Shown piece after piece: positions 25,612 through 33,653 of a stretch of DNA of 64,000 nucleotides. Origin of the DNA: Dethiosulfovibrio peptidovorans DSM 11002 (GTDB lineage Bacteria > Synergistota > Synergistia > Synergistales > Dethiosulfovibrionaceae); the NCBI RefSeq assembly GCF_000172975.1, contig NZ_ABTR02000001.1:684001-748000 (forward strand). Direction: 5' to 3'. A model generated the notes under the pieces. The model was given only the letters and a program-made list of their open reading frames with translations. It was not told where the DNA came from and did not search any database. A program made the translations under genes and the position numbers. The stretch's first letter is position 1. Each line of letters starts with the position of its first letter.

Positions 25612-26420
25612 GCCTCCTCCTCTATTGTCCCTTTGGCGACGACGACCGTCTCGCCTCCCAGCACTATATCGCAGAGATCCTCCCTGAAGTTGGCCGTCAC
25701 TATGTTGACCCCTCCGGGGTTGTACACCGTTATGGGCGATTCCAGGTCAAGTCGTCGGACCGCCACCACCGCAGAGGCGCAGGAACCGGTACCGCAGGAA
25801 TCGGTCAGGTCCTCCACCCCTCTCTCGTAGGTCCACACCTTAAGAGACCGCCGGTCCACGGGGCCGACGAAGTTCACGTTGGTCCCCTCGGGAAAAAGCC
25901 CCCGATCCTCCCGGAGAGTTCTGCCCCATCGGGTCAGGTCCTCTCGATCGACCTTGTCCGGGTCTTCCAGATAGATCACAAGGTGAGGCACTCCTACGAT
26001 CAGGAAATCCGCCTCCACCTCTCCTCCAGCCATAGGCACCTTTCGACCGAACCATCCCTTTCCCAGATCGACCTCGCCCATATCCAGGTTGACGAAGCTG
26101 CCCTCGACTCTGGCCTTCATTATCCCCGCGATCGTCTCGAAAGACATCTCGAAAGGGGCTATCCCTCTCTCGAAGGCGTAGCGGGCTATACAGCGGGCGC
26201 CGTTGCCGCACATCTCGCCCTCCGAACCGTCCGAGTTGAACACCCTCATCCTAAAATCGCTGTTATCCGACGGCTCAACCACCAAGACCCCGTCGGCTCC
26301 TATGGATCTCCTTCTACGACAGACCCGTCTGGTCAGGTCCACCAGCTGTCCGTAGGCCATGCCGTCCCTGTCGATCACCACGAAATCGTTCCCGTTGCCG
26401 TTCATCTTCCAGAAATTCAA
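25608..26420 (-). CDS. dapF: Diaminopimelate epimerase
   Basis: DapF converts LL- to meso-diaminopimelate, the substrate of LysA and the cross-linking residue of peptidoglycan. The 270-residue protein has the family start NFWKMNGNGNDFVVID and the two active-site cysteines, in GEMCGNGARCIARYA and DSCGTGSCASAVV, with GTNVNFV between. The start is probably the TTG at 26420, 8 bases after GGAGG, giving the typical 'M-F-KM-G-GNDF' beginning; a GTG at 26429 sits on the ribosome site. It lies downstream of the NhaC-type carrier but behind a terminator, so it may also have its own promoter. Confidence 0.95.
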   Translation of the reverse strand: MNFWKMNGNGNDFVVIDRDGMAYGQLVDLTRRVCRRRRSIGADGVLVVEPSDNSDFRMRVFNSDGSEGEMCGNGARCIARYAFERGIAPFEMSFETIAGIMKARVEGSFVNLDMGEVDLGKGWFGRKVPMAGGEVEADFLIVGVPHLVIYLEDPDKVDREDLTRWGRTLREDRGLFPEGTNVNFVGPVDRRSLKVWTYERGVEDLTDSCGTGSCASAVVAVRRLDLESPITVYNPGGVNIVTANFREDLCDIVLGGETVVVAKGTIEEEA

Positions 26421-26448
26421 CGGGATCACCTCCCTACCGTAAATAGAA

Positions 26449-26470
26449 AGGGGCAGGTCGCCCCGCCCCT
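26449..26470 (-). terminator. Terminator between the NhaC-type gene and dapF
   Basis: The stem AGGGGC(G)GG/CCTGCCCCT with a short loop is followed on the minus strand by TTTCTATTT. It lies 17 bases after the carrier stop, so most lysA-nhaC transcripts should end before dapF. Confidence 0.7.
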
Positions 26471-26487
26471 ATAATACATCCTAATCC

Positions 26488-28170
26488 TCAATCGGCAGAA
26501 CCGGTCGACACCGATCGGGCGAAAGCCTGCTCCGGACGGTAATCCTCCACGGGACTGGATATCACGTGGAAGGACACCAGAGCCACCGTGACGGCCAGTA
26601 GGAGACACAGAGGGGCGCCCAGCCCCATGGCGACTCCCACATAACCGGCACCGGCCCCAACCGCCGCCAATATGGCGTAAGGCGCCTGGGTATTGACGTG
26701 ATCCATGTGGTCCGCCCCGCTGAACATGGAGGACATTATCGTCGTATCCGATATGGGGCTGCAGTGGTCGCCCCACACGGCCCCGGCGAAGACCGCCCCT
26801 ATGGTGGGGACCATGTGAGTCATGGGATCCACCCCTCCGTTGACCGAAACCGACGCCACCAGGGGCACCACGATAGGCATCAATATGCCCATGGTTCCGT
26901 AGGAGGTTCCGGTACAGAAGGAGATGACCGCACCGACGAAGAAGGTCAGTAGAGGTATCCAACCTGGGCTGAGGATATCTCCCGCCACGGATACTATGTA
27001 TCCCGCCGTTCCCACCGACTTTATGGCCGAGCCTATTCCCCAGGCGAAGATCAGTATGAGTGACCCCACGAAGATGGACTGGGCTCCCTTCATGAAGCCC
27101 CTGAACATGCTGCTGAGAGGAGCCAACCCCTGGAGAGAGTAGAGAACTATGGTCATGAAGGTCCCTCCGAAGGCTCCGTAGACCAGAGCCTTGGAACTAC
27201 TGCCCTCTCCGATGGCCTCGGCCAGCCCCACGTTGGGCCATCCTCCGGTGATCACCAGCATGGAGAAGATAGTCCCTATAAGGAAAAACAGGGGAAGCAC
27301 GAAGTTTATCACCCTCCTGGGAGTCTCGTCCGCAGGGGACAGGTCGGGGTCGGCGTCGGCGGAATTCAGAGGCTGAGCGCCCTCCCTCAGAAGCTTTCCG
27401 GTCTTTCTTGCCCGCCTCTCCGCCGTCAGCATGGGTCCGAAATCCCTGCCGGAGAGCACCACGTAGGTCAGCAAGGCCAGTGCCACCACATTGTAGATCA
27501 CGAAAGGGATGGATTTCAGATAGGTCACGTAGGCCGACGCCTCTATACCAAGCTCGTTGAACTGCATACCTATCTGACCCACCATGTAGGCCACCCAGGA
27601 GGAGATCCCGGCTATACAGGCAATGGGAGCCGCAGTGCTGTCCACTATGTAGGAGAGCTTCTCCTTGGACACTCTGTAGCGATCGGACACAGGGGCCATC
27701 GTCGTCCCCACCACGGCGGTGTTGACGTAGTCCTCGAAGAAGATGACGAACCCGGACAGTTCGGTGAAGAACATGGCACGTCTGCTGCTGGAGATCTTCT
27801 TGGAGAGCCAGCGCACCGCCGCGTCCACCCCTCCTCCGACCTGCATGACCCCGACCAGGCCTCCCATGGTGAGACAGGTAAGGACTATCCTGGCCCCCCA
27901 GGGATCGCCCAAACCGTTCCAGAGCGACTCGACCGCGTTGCCGAAGCCCACCACCGGATTCCATCCGGCCAACATGGTTCCGGCCACCCAGGAACCTACG
28001 AATAGGGCGGGAATTACCTCCTTTGTAACCACGCACAGCCCTATGGCTATAATGGGAGGGAGAAGGGACAGCACGCCGAAGTCGGGAACGACGCCGTCGG
28101 CGGCGAAAGCGCACCGGGCCCATGCAAAAGACAGGACCAGGGCGGAAGAAAAACGGTAGATCGATCTCAT
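26488..28170 (-). CDS. NhaC-family carrier, possible lysine transporter (LysW-like)
   Basis: This 560-residue inner-membrane protein has 10-12 hydrophobic segments and NhaC-family sequence (ALFVGSWVAGTMLAGWNPV, YVNTAVVGTTMAPVSDRY, AGAVWGDHCSPISDTTIMSS near the end). The first 24 residues look like a cleavable signal or first helix. The family is usually named Na+/H+ antiporter. However, the gene follows lysA by 28 bases behind a T-box leader, and comparative work on lysine regulation has proposed NhaC-like proteins (LysW) as lysine carriers, so lysine or another cationic amino acid is a plausible substrate here. Sequence alone cannot decide. The ATG follows CAGGAGG. Confidence 0.85.
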   Translation of the reverse strand: MRSIYRFSSALVLSFAWARCAFAADGVVPDFGVLSLLPPIIAIGLCVVTKEVIPALFVGSWVAGTMLAGWNPVVGFGNAVESLWNGLGDPWGARIVLTCLTMGGLVGVMQVGGGVDAAVRWLSKKISSSRRAMFFTELSGFVIFFEDYVNTAVVGTTMAPVSDRYRVSKEKLSYIVDSTAAPIACIAGISSWVAYMVGQIGMQFNELGIEASAYVTYLKSIPFVIYNVVALALLTYVVLSGRDFGPMLTAERRARKTGKLLREGAQPLNSADADPDLSPADETPRRVINFVLPLFFLIGTIFSMLVITGGWPNVGLAEAIGEGSSSKALVYGAFGGTFMTIVLYSLQGLAPLSSMFRGFMKGAQSIFVGSLILIFAWGIGSAIKSVGTAGYIVSVAGDILSPGWIPLLTFFVGAVISFCTGTSYGTMGILMPIVVPLVASVSVNGGVDPMTHMVPTIGAVFAGAVWGDHCSPISDTTIMSSMFSGADHMDHVNTQAPYAILAAVGAGAGYVGVAMGLGAPLCLLLAVTVALVSFHVISSPVEDYRPEQAFARSVSTGSAD

Positions 28171-28198
28171 AACGAAAACCTCCTGAAAAAATAAGATA

Positions 28199-29479
28199 TC
28201 AAAGCAAATCCTCCGGAACCGATTCGCCCTTTATCAGATCGTCAAAGGACTGACGCTCAACGATGCACCGCGCCTCGCCGTCTTTGACCAGGACCACCGC
28301 CGGGCGTCTGAGCCTGTTGTATCCGCTCGCCATGGAAAAGTTATAGGCTCCGGTGTCGAAGACCGCCACGACGTCGCCCCTTTCGGGAAGAGGCAGCTCG
28401 GCATCCTTTATCAGGATATCGCCGGACTCGCAGCACCTACCTGCCACCGTCACCACCGAATCGGCCGGATCGTCCAACCTGTTCGCCAGAACACATCGAT
28501 ACTCGGCCTGATACAGGGAGGGCCTGGGGTTGTCCGCCATTCCCCCGTCGACGCTGACGTAGGTCCTTATTCCCGGTATCTCCTTGACCGTTCCGACCCT
28601 GTACAGGGTGATCCCAGACGGACCGGCTATCCATCTGCCCGGCTCTATCACCAACCTGGGCCTTGCCATCCCCCTCTCGGAACATATCCTTTCGGCGGTC
28701 TCCACTATGCAGCCCAGAAAGAAGTCCAGATCCACCTCTCTCTGTCCTTTACCGTAGGGTATGCCTATGCCGCCTCCGATGTTGAGCTCTTTCGTCTCGA
28801 AGCCGTTCTCCTCTCTGAGGGTTTTCATAAGATCTCCCAGAACCTCCAGGGCCTCCAGATAGGCCCTGTTCTCCATCAGCTGGGAACCTACGTGGAAATG
28901 GAACCCCAGAAGCTTAACGTAGGGGGCCTTCGTAGCCGTATCGACGCAGTCCCTCAGTCCCTCCCCCAGAAGGGGCATCCCGAACTTGCAGTCCGTGTGG
29001 GCCGTCTGGATGTAGCGATGGGTATCGCCGCTGACCCCGGGAGCCAGTCGGAACAGCACGGAGACCTCCGTCTTCCTTTCCTCGGCCATACTGGCCAAAA
29101 GATCCAGCTCGTCCCGGTTGTCCACCACGAAACGTCCCACTCCGACGTCCATGGCCATGGTAAGGTCCTCGGCGGTCTTGTTGTTGCCGTGAAAATAGGC
29201 CCGCTCCATGGGGAAACCCACGCTAACCGCCGTATGGATCTCGCCGGAGGAGACCACGTCCAACCCCAGCCCCTCGGACTTCACCAGGGCGCACATGGCC
29301 CTGGGCAGAAAGGCCTTACCTGCGTAGAGGACCTCCACGTCTTCGTACCTCTCGGAAAAGGCCCTCTTGACCGCCCTCATCCTCCGCCTTAGCTCCGTCT
29401 CGGACATCACGTAAAGGGGCGTGCCGAACCTCTCGGCCAACTCGGTCACGTCGCACCCGTCGAAAACCATACCGCTCAT
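28199..29479 (-). CDS. lysA: Diaminopimelate decarboxylase
   Basis: LysA decarboxylates meso-diaminopimelate to lysine, using PLP, in the cytoplasm. The 426-residue fold-III enzyme shows the PLP lysine in VLYAGKAFLPRAM, the phosphate-binding GGGIGIPYGKGQ, VIEPGRWIAGPSG, GRCCESGDIL (the active-site Cys of the second subunit) and FDTGAYNFSMASGYN. The ATG at 29479 has GAGGTGG upstream; a GTG at 29491 is in frame but lies inside that region. It is the first gene behind a T-box leader with two antiterminator modules, so synthesis should rise when the cognate tRNA is uncharged. Confidence 0.96.
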   Translation of the reverse strand: MSGMVFDGCDVTELAERFGTPLYVMSETELRRRMRAVKRAFSERYEDVEVLYAGKAFLPRAMCALVKSEGLGLDVVSSGEIHTAVSVGFPMERAYFHGNNKTAEDLTMAMDVGVGRFVVDNRDELDLLASMAEERKTEVSVLFRLAPGVSGDTHRYIQTAHTDCKFGMPLLGEGLRDCVDTATKAPYVKLLGFHFHVGSQLMENRAYLEALEVLGDLMKTLREENGFETKELNIGGGIGIPYGKGQREVDLDFFLGCIVETAERICSERGMARPRLVIEPGRWIAGPSGITLYRVGTVKEIPGIRTYVSVDGGMADNPRPSLYQAEYRCVLANRLDDPADSVVTVAGRCCESGDILIKDAELPLPERGDVVAVFDTGAYNFSMASGYNRLRRPAVVLVKDGEARCIVERQSFDDLIKGESVPEDLL

Positions 29480-29530
29480 AACCCCCACCACCTCGCATCA
29501 TCTCTCTGATAAGATAAAATCCATCGAAAC

Positions 29531-29570
29531 AAAAAAACGAAGACCCATCCCATTCAGGGACGAGCCTTCG
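29531..29570 (-). terminator. T-box terminator 2
   Basis: The stem CGAAGGCTCGTCCC pairs with GGGATGGGTCTTCG (14 pairs including G-T) and is followed by TTTTTTT on the minus strand, about 50 bases before the lysA start. Its 5' arm overlaps the antiterminator 2 partner. Confidence 0.92.
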
Positions 29571-29579
29571 TAAAAGACA

Positions 29580-29603
29580 CGCGGTACCACCCTGCTTGGA
29601 CGT
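29580..29603 (-). repeat. T-box/antiterminator motif, module 2 (24-base direct repeat copy)
   Basis: Identical to module 1 over 24 bases. It is preceded by a sequence that can fold with it (TGCTTGG...CCAAGCA, 29596-29621), which may hide the second T-box until it is needed. Again AGGG and GCG can pair with CGTCCCT downstream. Confidence 0.92.
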
Positions 29604-29636
29604 CTACGTCCCAAGCATAGCACCACCGAAAGCATA

Positions 29637-29672
29637 ACAAAAAGGCCCGCCCCTACTGTAGGGACGGGCCTT
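29637..29672 (-). terminator. T-box terminator 1
   Basis: The stem AAGGCCCGTCCCTAC pairs with GTAGGGGCGGGCCTT and is followed by TTTGTT on the minus strand. Its 5' arm contains the CGTCCCT needed for antiterminator 1, so the two structures exclude each other. Confidence 0.9.
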
Positions 29673-29679
29673 GAATACC

Positions 29680-29703
29680 CGCGGTACCACCCTGCTTGGA
29701 CGT
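29680..29703 (-). repeat. T-box/antiterminator motif, module 1 (24-base direct repeat copy)
   Basis: The minus strand reads ACGTCCAAGCAGGGTGGTAC then CGCG. UGG of GGGUGGUACC is the tRNA acceptor-end contact. AGGG pairs with CCCT and GCG with CGT of the downstream CGTCCCT. The same 24 bases recur 100 bases further on. Confidence 0.93.
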
Positions 29704-29915
29704 GTAAACGCCCCGCTCGGACCCTTTGACGGAGGTCAACCGGGAAACGTACTACGGCCTAAAGGCCTTTCCGTTCCGGCTCGCCGGGCCTTATCCCAAA
29801 AGACAGCGTCCAAAGCCCCTTCCAGCCGACGGAGGCTTCTCTCTGGTCGTACGCGTTCAGTCCTATGGACTTCCGGTTCATCGCCTTTAGCCATATTGAA
29901 AATAACTTGAGCCGT

Positions 29916-29943
29916 ATTATACATCTACCAGACGACCTGTCAA
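29916..29943 (-). promoter_or_regulatory. Consensus promoter of the T-box-lysA unit
   Basis: TTGACA (29938-29943) and TATAAT (29916-29921) are both perfect, with a 16-base spacer, on the minus strand. The -35 box contains the TGA stop codon of the upstream M20 peptidase gene. Confidence 0.85.
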
Positions 29944-31499
29944 GCCCTAGACCGAGCCAACTCCACGGCCAGCCGCTCCACCAGATCGGGCAGAACGGAG
30001 AAAGCAAAGCGGGGCTCCAGCCTCTCGGTGGCCTTGTGTACGTCCTTGCCGAAGGGCCCCAGGTTGCAGACCGGGGCCTGCACCGCCTTCATGGCCTCGA
30101 AGGGCACGTCGTAGAGGTCGCCCCAACCTGCCATGTTCTCCTTCAGTACGGACATATCTCCGTTCCCGACGACACGACCTAAATAGCTCAGATCGGAGAT
30201 ACCCTCGAAAATCGGCTCCTTTACGGGCTCGTAGCCCCTCTCCCTGGCGAGGTCGAACACCGCTTCCAGAGCCCGATCCAATCGCCCTTCGGCTTCGTCG
30301 TCGACCTCCATGGTTGGAGGGTACAGCGGAGGCAGAAAGCCCACGACCGCCATTGGCCCCTCCAGACCACTTTTGTCCAGAAGAGATAGTACCTCCGCCG
30401 CGGCGATGTCGACCGGGGAGCCCGAGACGTTCTCTCCGACGGGATCGGCCTCTCCTGCGACCCTTCTCAGCTCGGAAAGGGTCATCACCTGCGACTCCGG
30501 CAGAGATAGACTTACGCCCAGCTTTCTGGCGGACCATGAGGTCAGATCTATCGCCCTGGCCAGCCCCTCTCTGGCGGAGCTCAGGAGAACCTTCAAAAGC
30601 TCCTCGGGAGAACGGGAACAGTAGAGCAGGTTATAACGGGCCATCACCCTGTCGTAGAGGGTAACGGAATAGCCGTCCCTCAACGCCTCCAGTCCCAGAC
30701 AGGCGGCGGGAGGAAAAATCAGATCGCCCAACCGATCAGCCGACTCGGGGCCTCCCTCCAGATGGGAGTTTATCTGACCGGCTATCTGAACGGCGCTTAT
30801 TCCCTTGAAGAACTCTCCCACGTGGGATCCCACCCCCACGGAGAGGACGAAACCCATGGCCTTGCCTATGGACCCACGGTGAACCGGCCAGCTAGAGCCC
30901 TTGGCACCTACTGTGGGCTCTCCGTTGACCCAGGCCGACACGCTCAGGCCCCTTTCCTCCAGAAAACGGGCGACCTCGGGAACGGCCTTTCTCATGCCGA
31001 GAGACAGGTTCTCCTCGTCGGGGACCGCCAGAAACAGCACGTTACAGGGGGCGCCCTCACGATCCCACCTTTCCATCAGCGCCATATGGACGGCCAGGCC
31101 GCACTTCATATCGGCGGTTCCCCGCCCGAAAAGCCATCCCTCGTCCAGATCCTTCCGGACCGACTCGGGAAGCTCCCTCATGGCGATATCGGCTGTTAGC
31201 CTCTCGGGATCGAAGGCCGTGTCGGCAAGCTCACCGTACACGGAGGCACTGACCACGTCGAAATGCCCCGTCAGCCCCAACGTGACGGAAGATCCGCCGG
31301 ACGCCTCAATAAAGGCCAACACGGCGGGGCGACCGTCGCAGTCTATCGTTTTAAGGTTCCCAGACCTCTCGCCGGAGAAACAGGACAACTTAGCTAAGAT
31401 GGAATGGATTCTCCGCCCCATCTCCGACTCGCCGGACGTGCCAGACACGCTCTTAACCGAACATATATCCAACAGCAGCTCTCTTATTCGATTTTTCAT
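29940..31499 (-). CDS. rocB: M20-family peptidase, RocB-like
   Basis: This 519-residue cytoplasmic protein belongs to the M20 zinc peptidases and has the length and order of RocB, a protein tied to arginine use. Metal ligands are visible in LGLTGHFDVVS (His), FGRGTADMKCGLA (Asp) and AVPDEENLSLG (Glu-Glu); WVNGEPTVGAKG and VHRGSIGKAMGFV follow. The exact substrate of RocB proteins is not settled. The ATG at 31499 gives MKNRIRELLL and has AAGGAGG upstream, although 13 bases away. The preceding 157 bases hold a good -10 (TATAAT, 31595-31600) without a clear -35. arcA lies next upstream, consistent with arginine metabolism. Confidence 0.83.
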   Translation of the reverse strand: MKNRIRELLLDICSVKSVSGTSGESEMGRRIHSILAKLSCFSGERSGNLKTIDCDGRPAVLAFIEASGGSSVTLGLTGHFDVVSASVYGELADTAFDPERLTADIAMRELPESVRKDLDEGWLFGRGTADMKCGLAVHMALMERWDREGAPCNVLFLAVPDEENLSLGMRKAVPEVARFLEERGLSVSAWVNGEPTVGAKGSSWPVHRGSIGKAMGFVLSVGVGSHVGEFFKGISAVQIAGQINSHLEGGPESADRLGDLIFPPAACLGLEALRDGYSVTLYDRVMARYNLLYCSRSPEELLKVLLSSAREGLARAIDLTSWSARKLGVSLSLPESQVMTLSELRRVAGEADPVGENVSGSPVDIAAAEVLSLLDKSGLEGPMAVVGFLPPLYPPTMEVDDEAEGRLDRALEAVFDLARERGYEPVKEPIFEGISDLSYLGRVVGNGDMSVLKENMAGWGDLYDVPFEAMKAVQAPVCNLGPFGKDVHKATERLEPRFAFSVLPDLVERLAVELARSRA

Positions 31500-31716
31500 C
31501 GCAATAGATCGTCCTCCTTCACGGATACATAAAATCTCCGAAAACGGCCTCGCCATCACAGAGGAAACCGTTATTTAAAAGGATTACGTCATCGATTATA
31601 CTAGAAAAATCGAACATACTACAGAGGACTTATAACCCCTTTATACATCAGAGTCAGGGCCAAAACGGAGCCAGAGAAGTGATCGACACGAGGACAAAGT
31701 GGTATGGTCGACGAGA

Positions 31717-32940
31717 CTAGATATCTTCCCTGACCAGGGGCATGCTCATGCAGCGCGGGCCTCCACGTCCTCTGGAGAGCTCGGAGCTCGGCATTACGTA
31801 GGTCTTTATGCCGTTATCCCTGAGAAGCTCGTTGGTGACGTAGTTTCTGGAGTAGACAACCACCTCGCCGGGAGCTATAGCCAAGGTGTTGGAGCCGTCG
31901 TTCCACTGCTCTCTGGGGGCGTCCACCGGGTCTCCTCCGGCGCAACGGATGAGGGTTACGTCGTCCAGCTTCAGGGTGCTCTTGAGGATCTCCTCCAAAG
32001 TGGCGGTCATCTCCTCTATCTTGAGGCCGTCTCCGTCCTTCTTTATTGAGAAGACCTGCAACGGCCCCTCTATCTCGGGGTGGATGGTGAACTTGTCCCT
32101 GTCCACCATGGTGAAGACCGTATCCAGGTGCATAAAGGCCCTCTTCTTGGGGATATTGAAAGCCAGTATGGTCTCGAAGGTCTGGCCGTCCCGGAATATA
32201 TTATTCGCCAGGGTCTCCACGGAAGCGGCGTCGGTCCTCTGGGAGATACCTATAGCCAACACCTTCGGGCTGAGGATCAGCTCGTCCCCTCCCTCCAAGG
32301 AGGTGAGCTCGTCTCGATCGAACCATATGGGGATCTCACAATCGGCAAAACGAGGATGATTCTCGAAAATGTACTTGGCGAAAAGGGTCTCCCTGTTTCT
32401 CGTGTCGGTGCGCATGTGGTTGAGGGTTATCCCGCTGCCCATGGTGGCGAAGGGATCCCTGGTGAAGTAGAGGTTGGGAAGGGGGTCGATCGCGAAAGGA
32501 TCGTCGGTGCTGAGCTTATCCGCCAAAGACAGCCTGCGGGCATCGGCCATCTCGTGCCAACGGACTCCTGCCATCATACGGTCCACCATATCTCTGGGAT
32601 CGAAGGAAAGAAAATAATCCTTGAGGCTTTCTCTGGTACCGCGGCCGGGAATCCTCGCCTCGGAGATGAAATCGTCGACGAAACTGTCTCTAACGAAGAC
32701 ATCCGTCAGGGACTCGGCGGCCAGGTTCTCCAGATAGAGGACCTCCACCCCGTTGTCCGTCAGGATCTCGGCAAAGGCATCGTGTTCCTGTCTGGCGACC
32801 TCCAGGTAGGGGATATCGTCGAAGAGAAGGCGCTCCATTAGATCGGGGGTGAGATTCTCCACCTCTTTACCCGGTCTGTGAAGAAGTACCGTCTTGAGAC
32901 GACCGATCTCGGAAGAGACTTTTAAAGGAGACGGGTTCAT
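31717..32940 (-). CDS. arcA: Arginine deiminase
   Basis: ArcA hydrolyses arginine to citrulline and ammonia, the first step of the arginine deiminase pathway that yields ATP in fermenting cells. The 407-residue protein has the full set of motifs: [60 protein letters not shown], and the catalytic Cys near the end in [16 protein letters not shown]. The ATG at 32940 follows AAGGAGG. arcB, arcC and an arginine/ornithine exchanger are not in the window, so it is uncoupled from the usual operon. Confidence 0.97.
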   Translation of the reverse strand: MNPSPLKVSSEIGRLKTVLLHRPGKEVENLTPDLMERLLFDDIPYLEVARQEHDAFAEILTDNGVEVLYLENLAAESLTDVFVRDSFVDDFISEARIPGRGTRESLKDYFLSFDPRDMVDRMMAGVRWHEMADARRLSLADKLSTDDPFAIDPLPNLYFTRDPFATMGSGITLNHMRTDTRNRETLFAKYIFENHPRFADCEIPIWFDRDELTSLEGGDELILSPKVLAIGISQRTDAASVETLANNIFRDGQTFETILAFNIPKKRAFMHLDTVFTMVDRDKFTIHPEIEGPLQVFSIKKDGDGLKIEEMTATLEEILKSTLKLDDVTLIRCAGGDPVDAPREQWNDGSNTLAIAPGEVVVYSRNYVTNELLRDNGIKTYVMPSSELSRGRGGPRCMSMPLVREDI

Positions 32941-33339
32941 ATATATTCCTCCTTACATTGGATAGTGTAACTGAAACAAACGGGATCTCGCTCTACGGCT
33001 TAAGTCTATATCATAAACCAAGTATGTCAATAGGTTCAGAAACCCTAAAATGAACCACCCCTCCGAAGAAAAACAAAAAAACACTCGCAGCAAGGCTTTA
33101 AGGCTAAACCAGAGATCTTTTTCACAGATAGACCGGCTCGCCCAAAAACTTACAATAAACCGAAATAAACCAATACAGTTTCCATCAACTTTGATTTAGA
33201 AAACCTTCGTTCGATTTACAAGTCGTCAAAAAATAAAGTACACCGATCAGCTCGTTTATAGTTTAAATATTCAACTACAGAACCTCTCCGAGGAGTACGA
33301 AAAATAAAGAGAAGCCACTTACTGGAGGAGGGAAATCCG
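32941..33339. other. A/T-rich intergenic region between arcA and a divergent gene
   Basis: About 400 bases without a supported gene, clearly richer in A/T than the rest. The left 90 bases hold the arcA promoter and the GGTTCA/TGAACC inverted repeat. Near 33145-33180 AATAAACC occurs twice at a spacing of about 10 bases. The right part should hold the promoter of the 33340 gene, but I see no clear hexamer pair. Confidence 0.6.
33003..33030 (-). promoter_or_regulatory. Promoter of arcA
   Basis: TTGACA (33025-33030) and TAGACT (33003-33008) are 16 bases apart on the minus strand, leaving a leader of about 55 bases. Directly upstream lies an inverted repeat, GGTTCA...TGAACC (33033-33056), which could be a regulator site. 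Confidence 0.55.
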
Positions 33340-33603
33340 ATGACCGAGAGGATCGAGAGCATAAGACCGGTAAAATCCATAGCCCCTGCCAAACTGAAGA
33401 GAGTGGAGAGAAGAGGAAAAGACGGAAAGGGTAGCAACAAAGACTGGGAAGAGGCCCTGGAGGAAGAGCTCCGACAGGAACAGGATAGGGAAAAAGACGA
33501 GGAAAAAGAGGAGAAGGACGAGCCGGAGGAACGGGAACCGGAAAAGGCGCCGCATGCCAGCAAGCCTATAATCGTCCACGGCCATCTGGACGTAAAAGCG
33601 TGA
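33340..33603 (+). CDS. Small highly charged protein, unknown
   Basis: This 87-residue protein is not recognised. The middle is almost entirely Glu, Asp, Lys and Arg (EEALEEELRQEQDREKDEEK) and should be one long helix or disordered; the end is KPIIVHGHLDVKA. There is no signal, membrane helix or Cys. It is believable because GGAGGAGGG lies a few bases before the ATG. It precedes the glycan cluster by 50 bases on the same strand and may be its first gene. Confidence 0.6.
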   Translation: MTERIESIRPVKSIAPAKLKRVERRGKDGKGSNKDWEEALEEELRQEQDREKDEEKEEKDEPEEREPEKAPHASKPIIVHGHLDVKA

Positions 33604-33653
33604 TAGAATATCGATCGAAACCGGTCTAAATCAAAAATGAAGAGGGTGACCTT

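Larger units (their letters stand above)
29531..29909 (-). promoter_or_regulatory. T-box leader with one Stem I and two antiterminator/terminator modules
   Basis: Transcribed from about 29909 toward lysA. Stem I: a basal GGCU/AGCC pair, a kink-turn-like GAUGA...CGAG element, a CCGG/CCGG helix, the CCAGAGAG motif and the GGCUGGAAGG loop. Between the CCGG helix and the next helix the 3' side reads GGGAU-AAG-G, so the specifier codon is probably AAG (Lys) at 29790-29792. Then two copies of AAGCAGGGTGGTACCGCG occur exactly 100 bases apart. Each can pair with its own downstream CGTCCCT to form an antiterminator, and each is followed by its own terminator. The T-box motif is certain; the specifier is inference. 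Confidence 0.92.
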
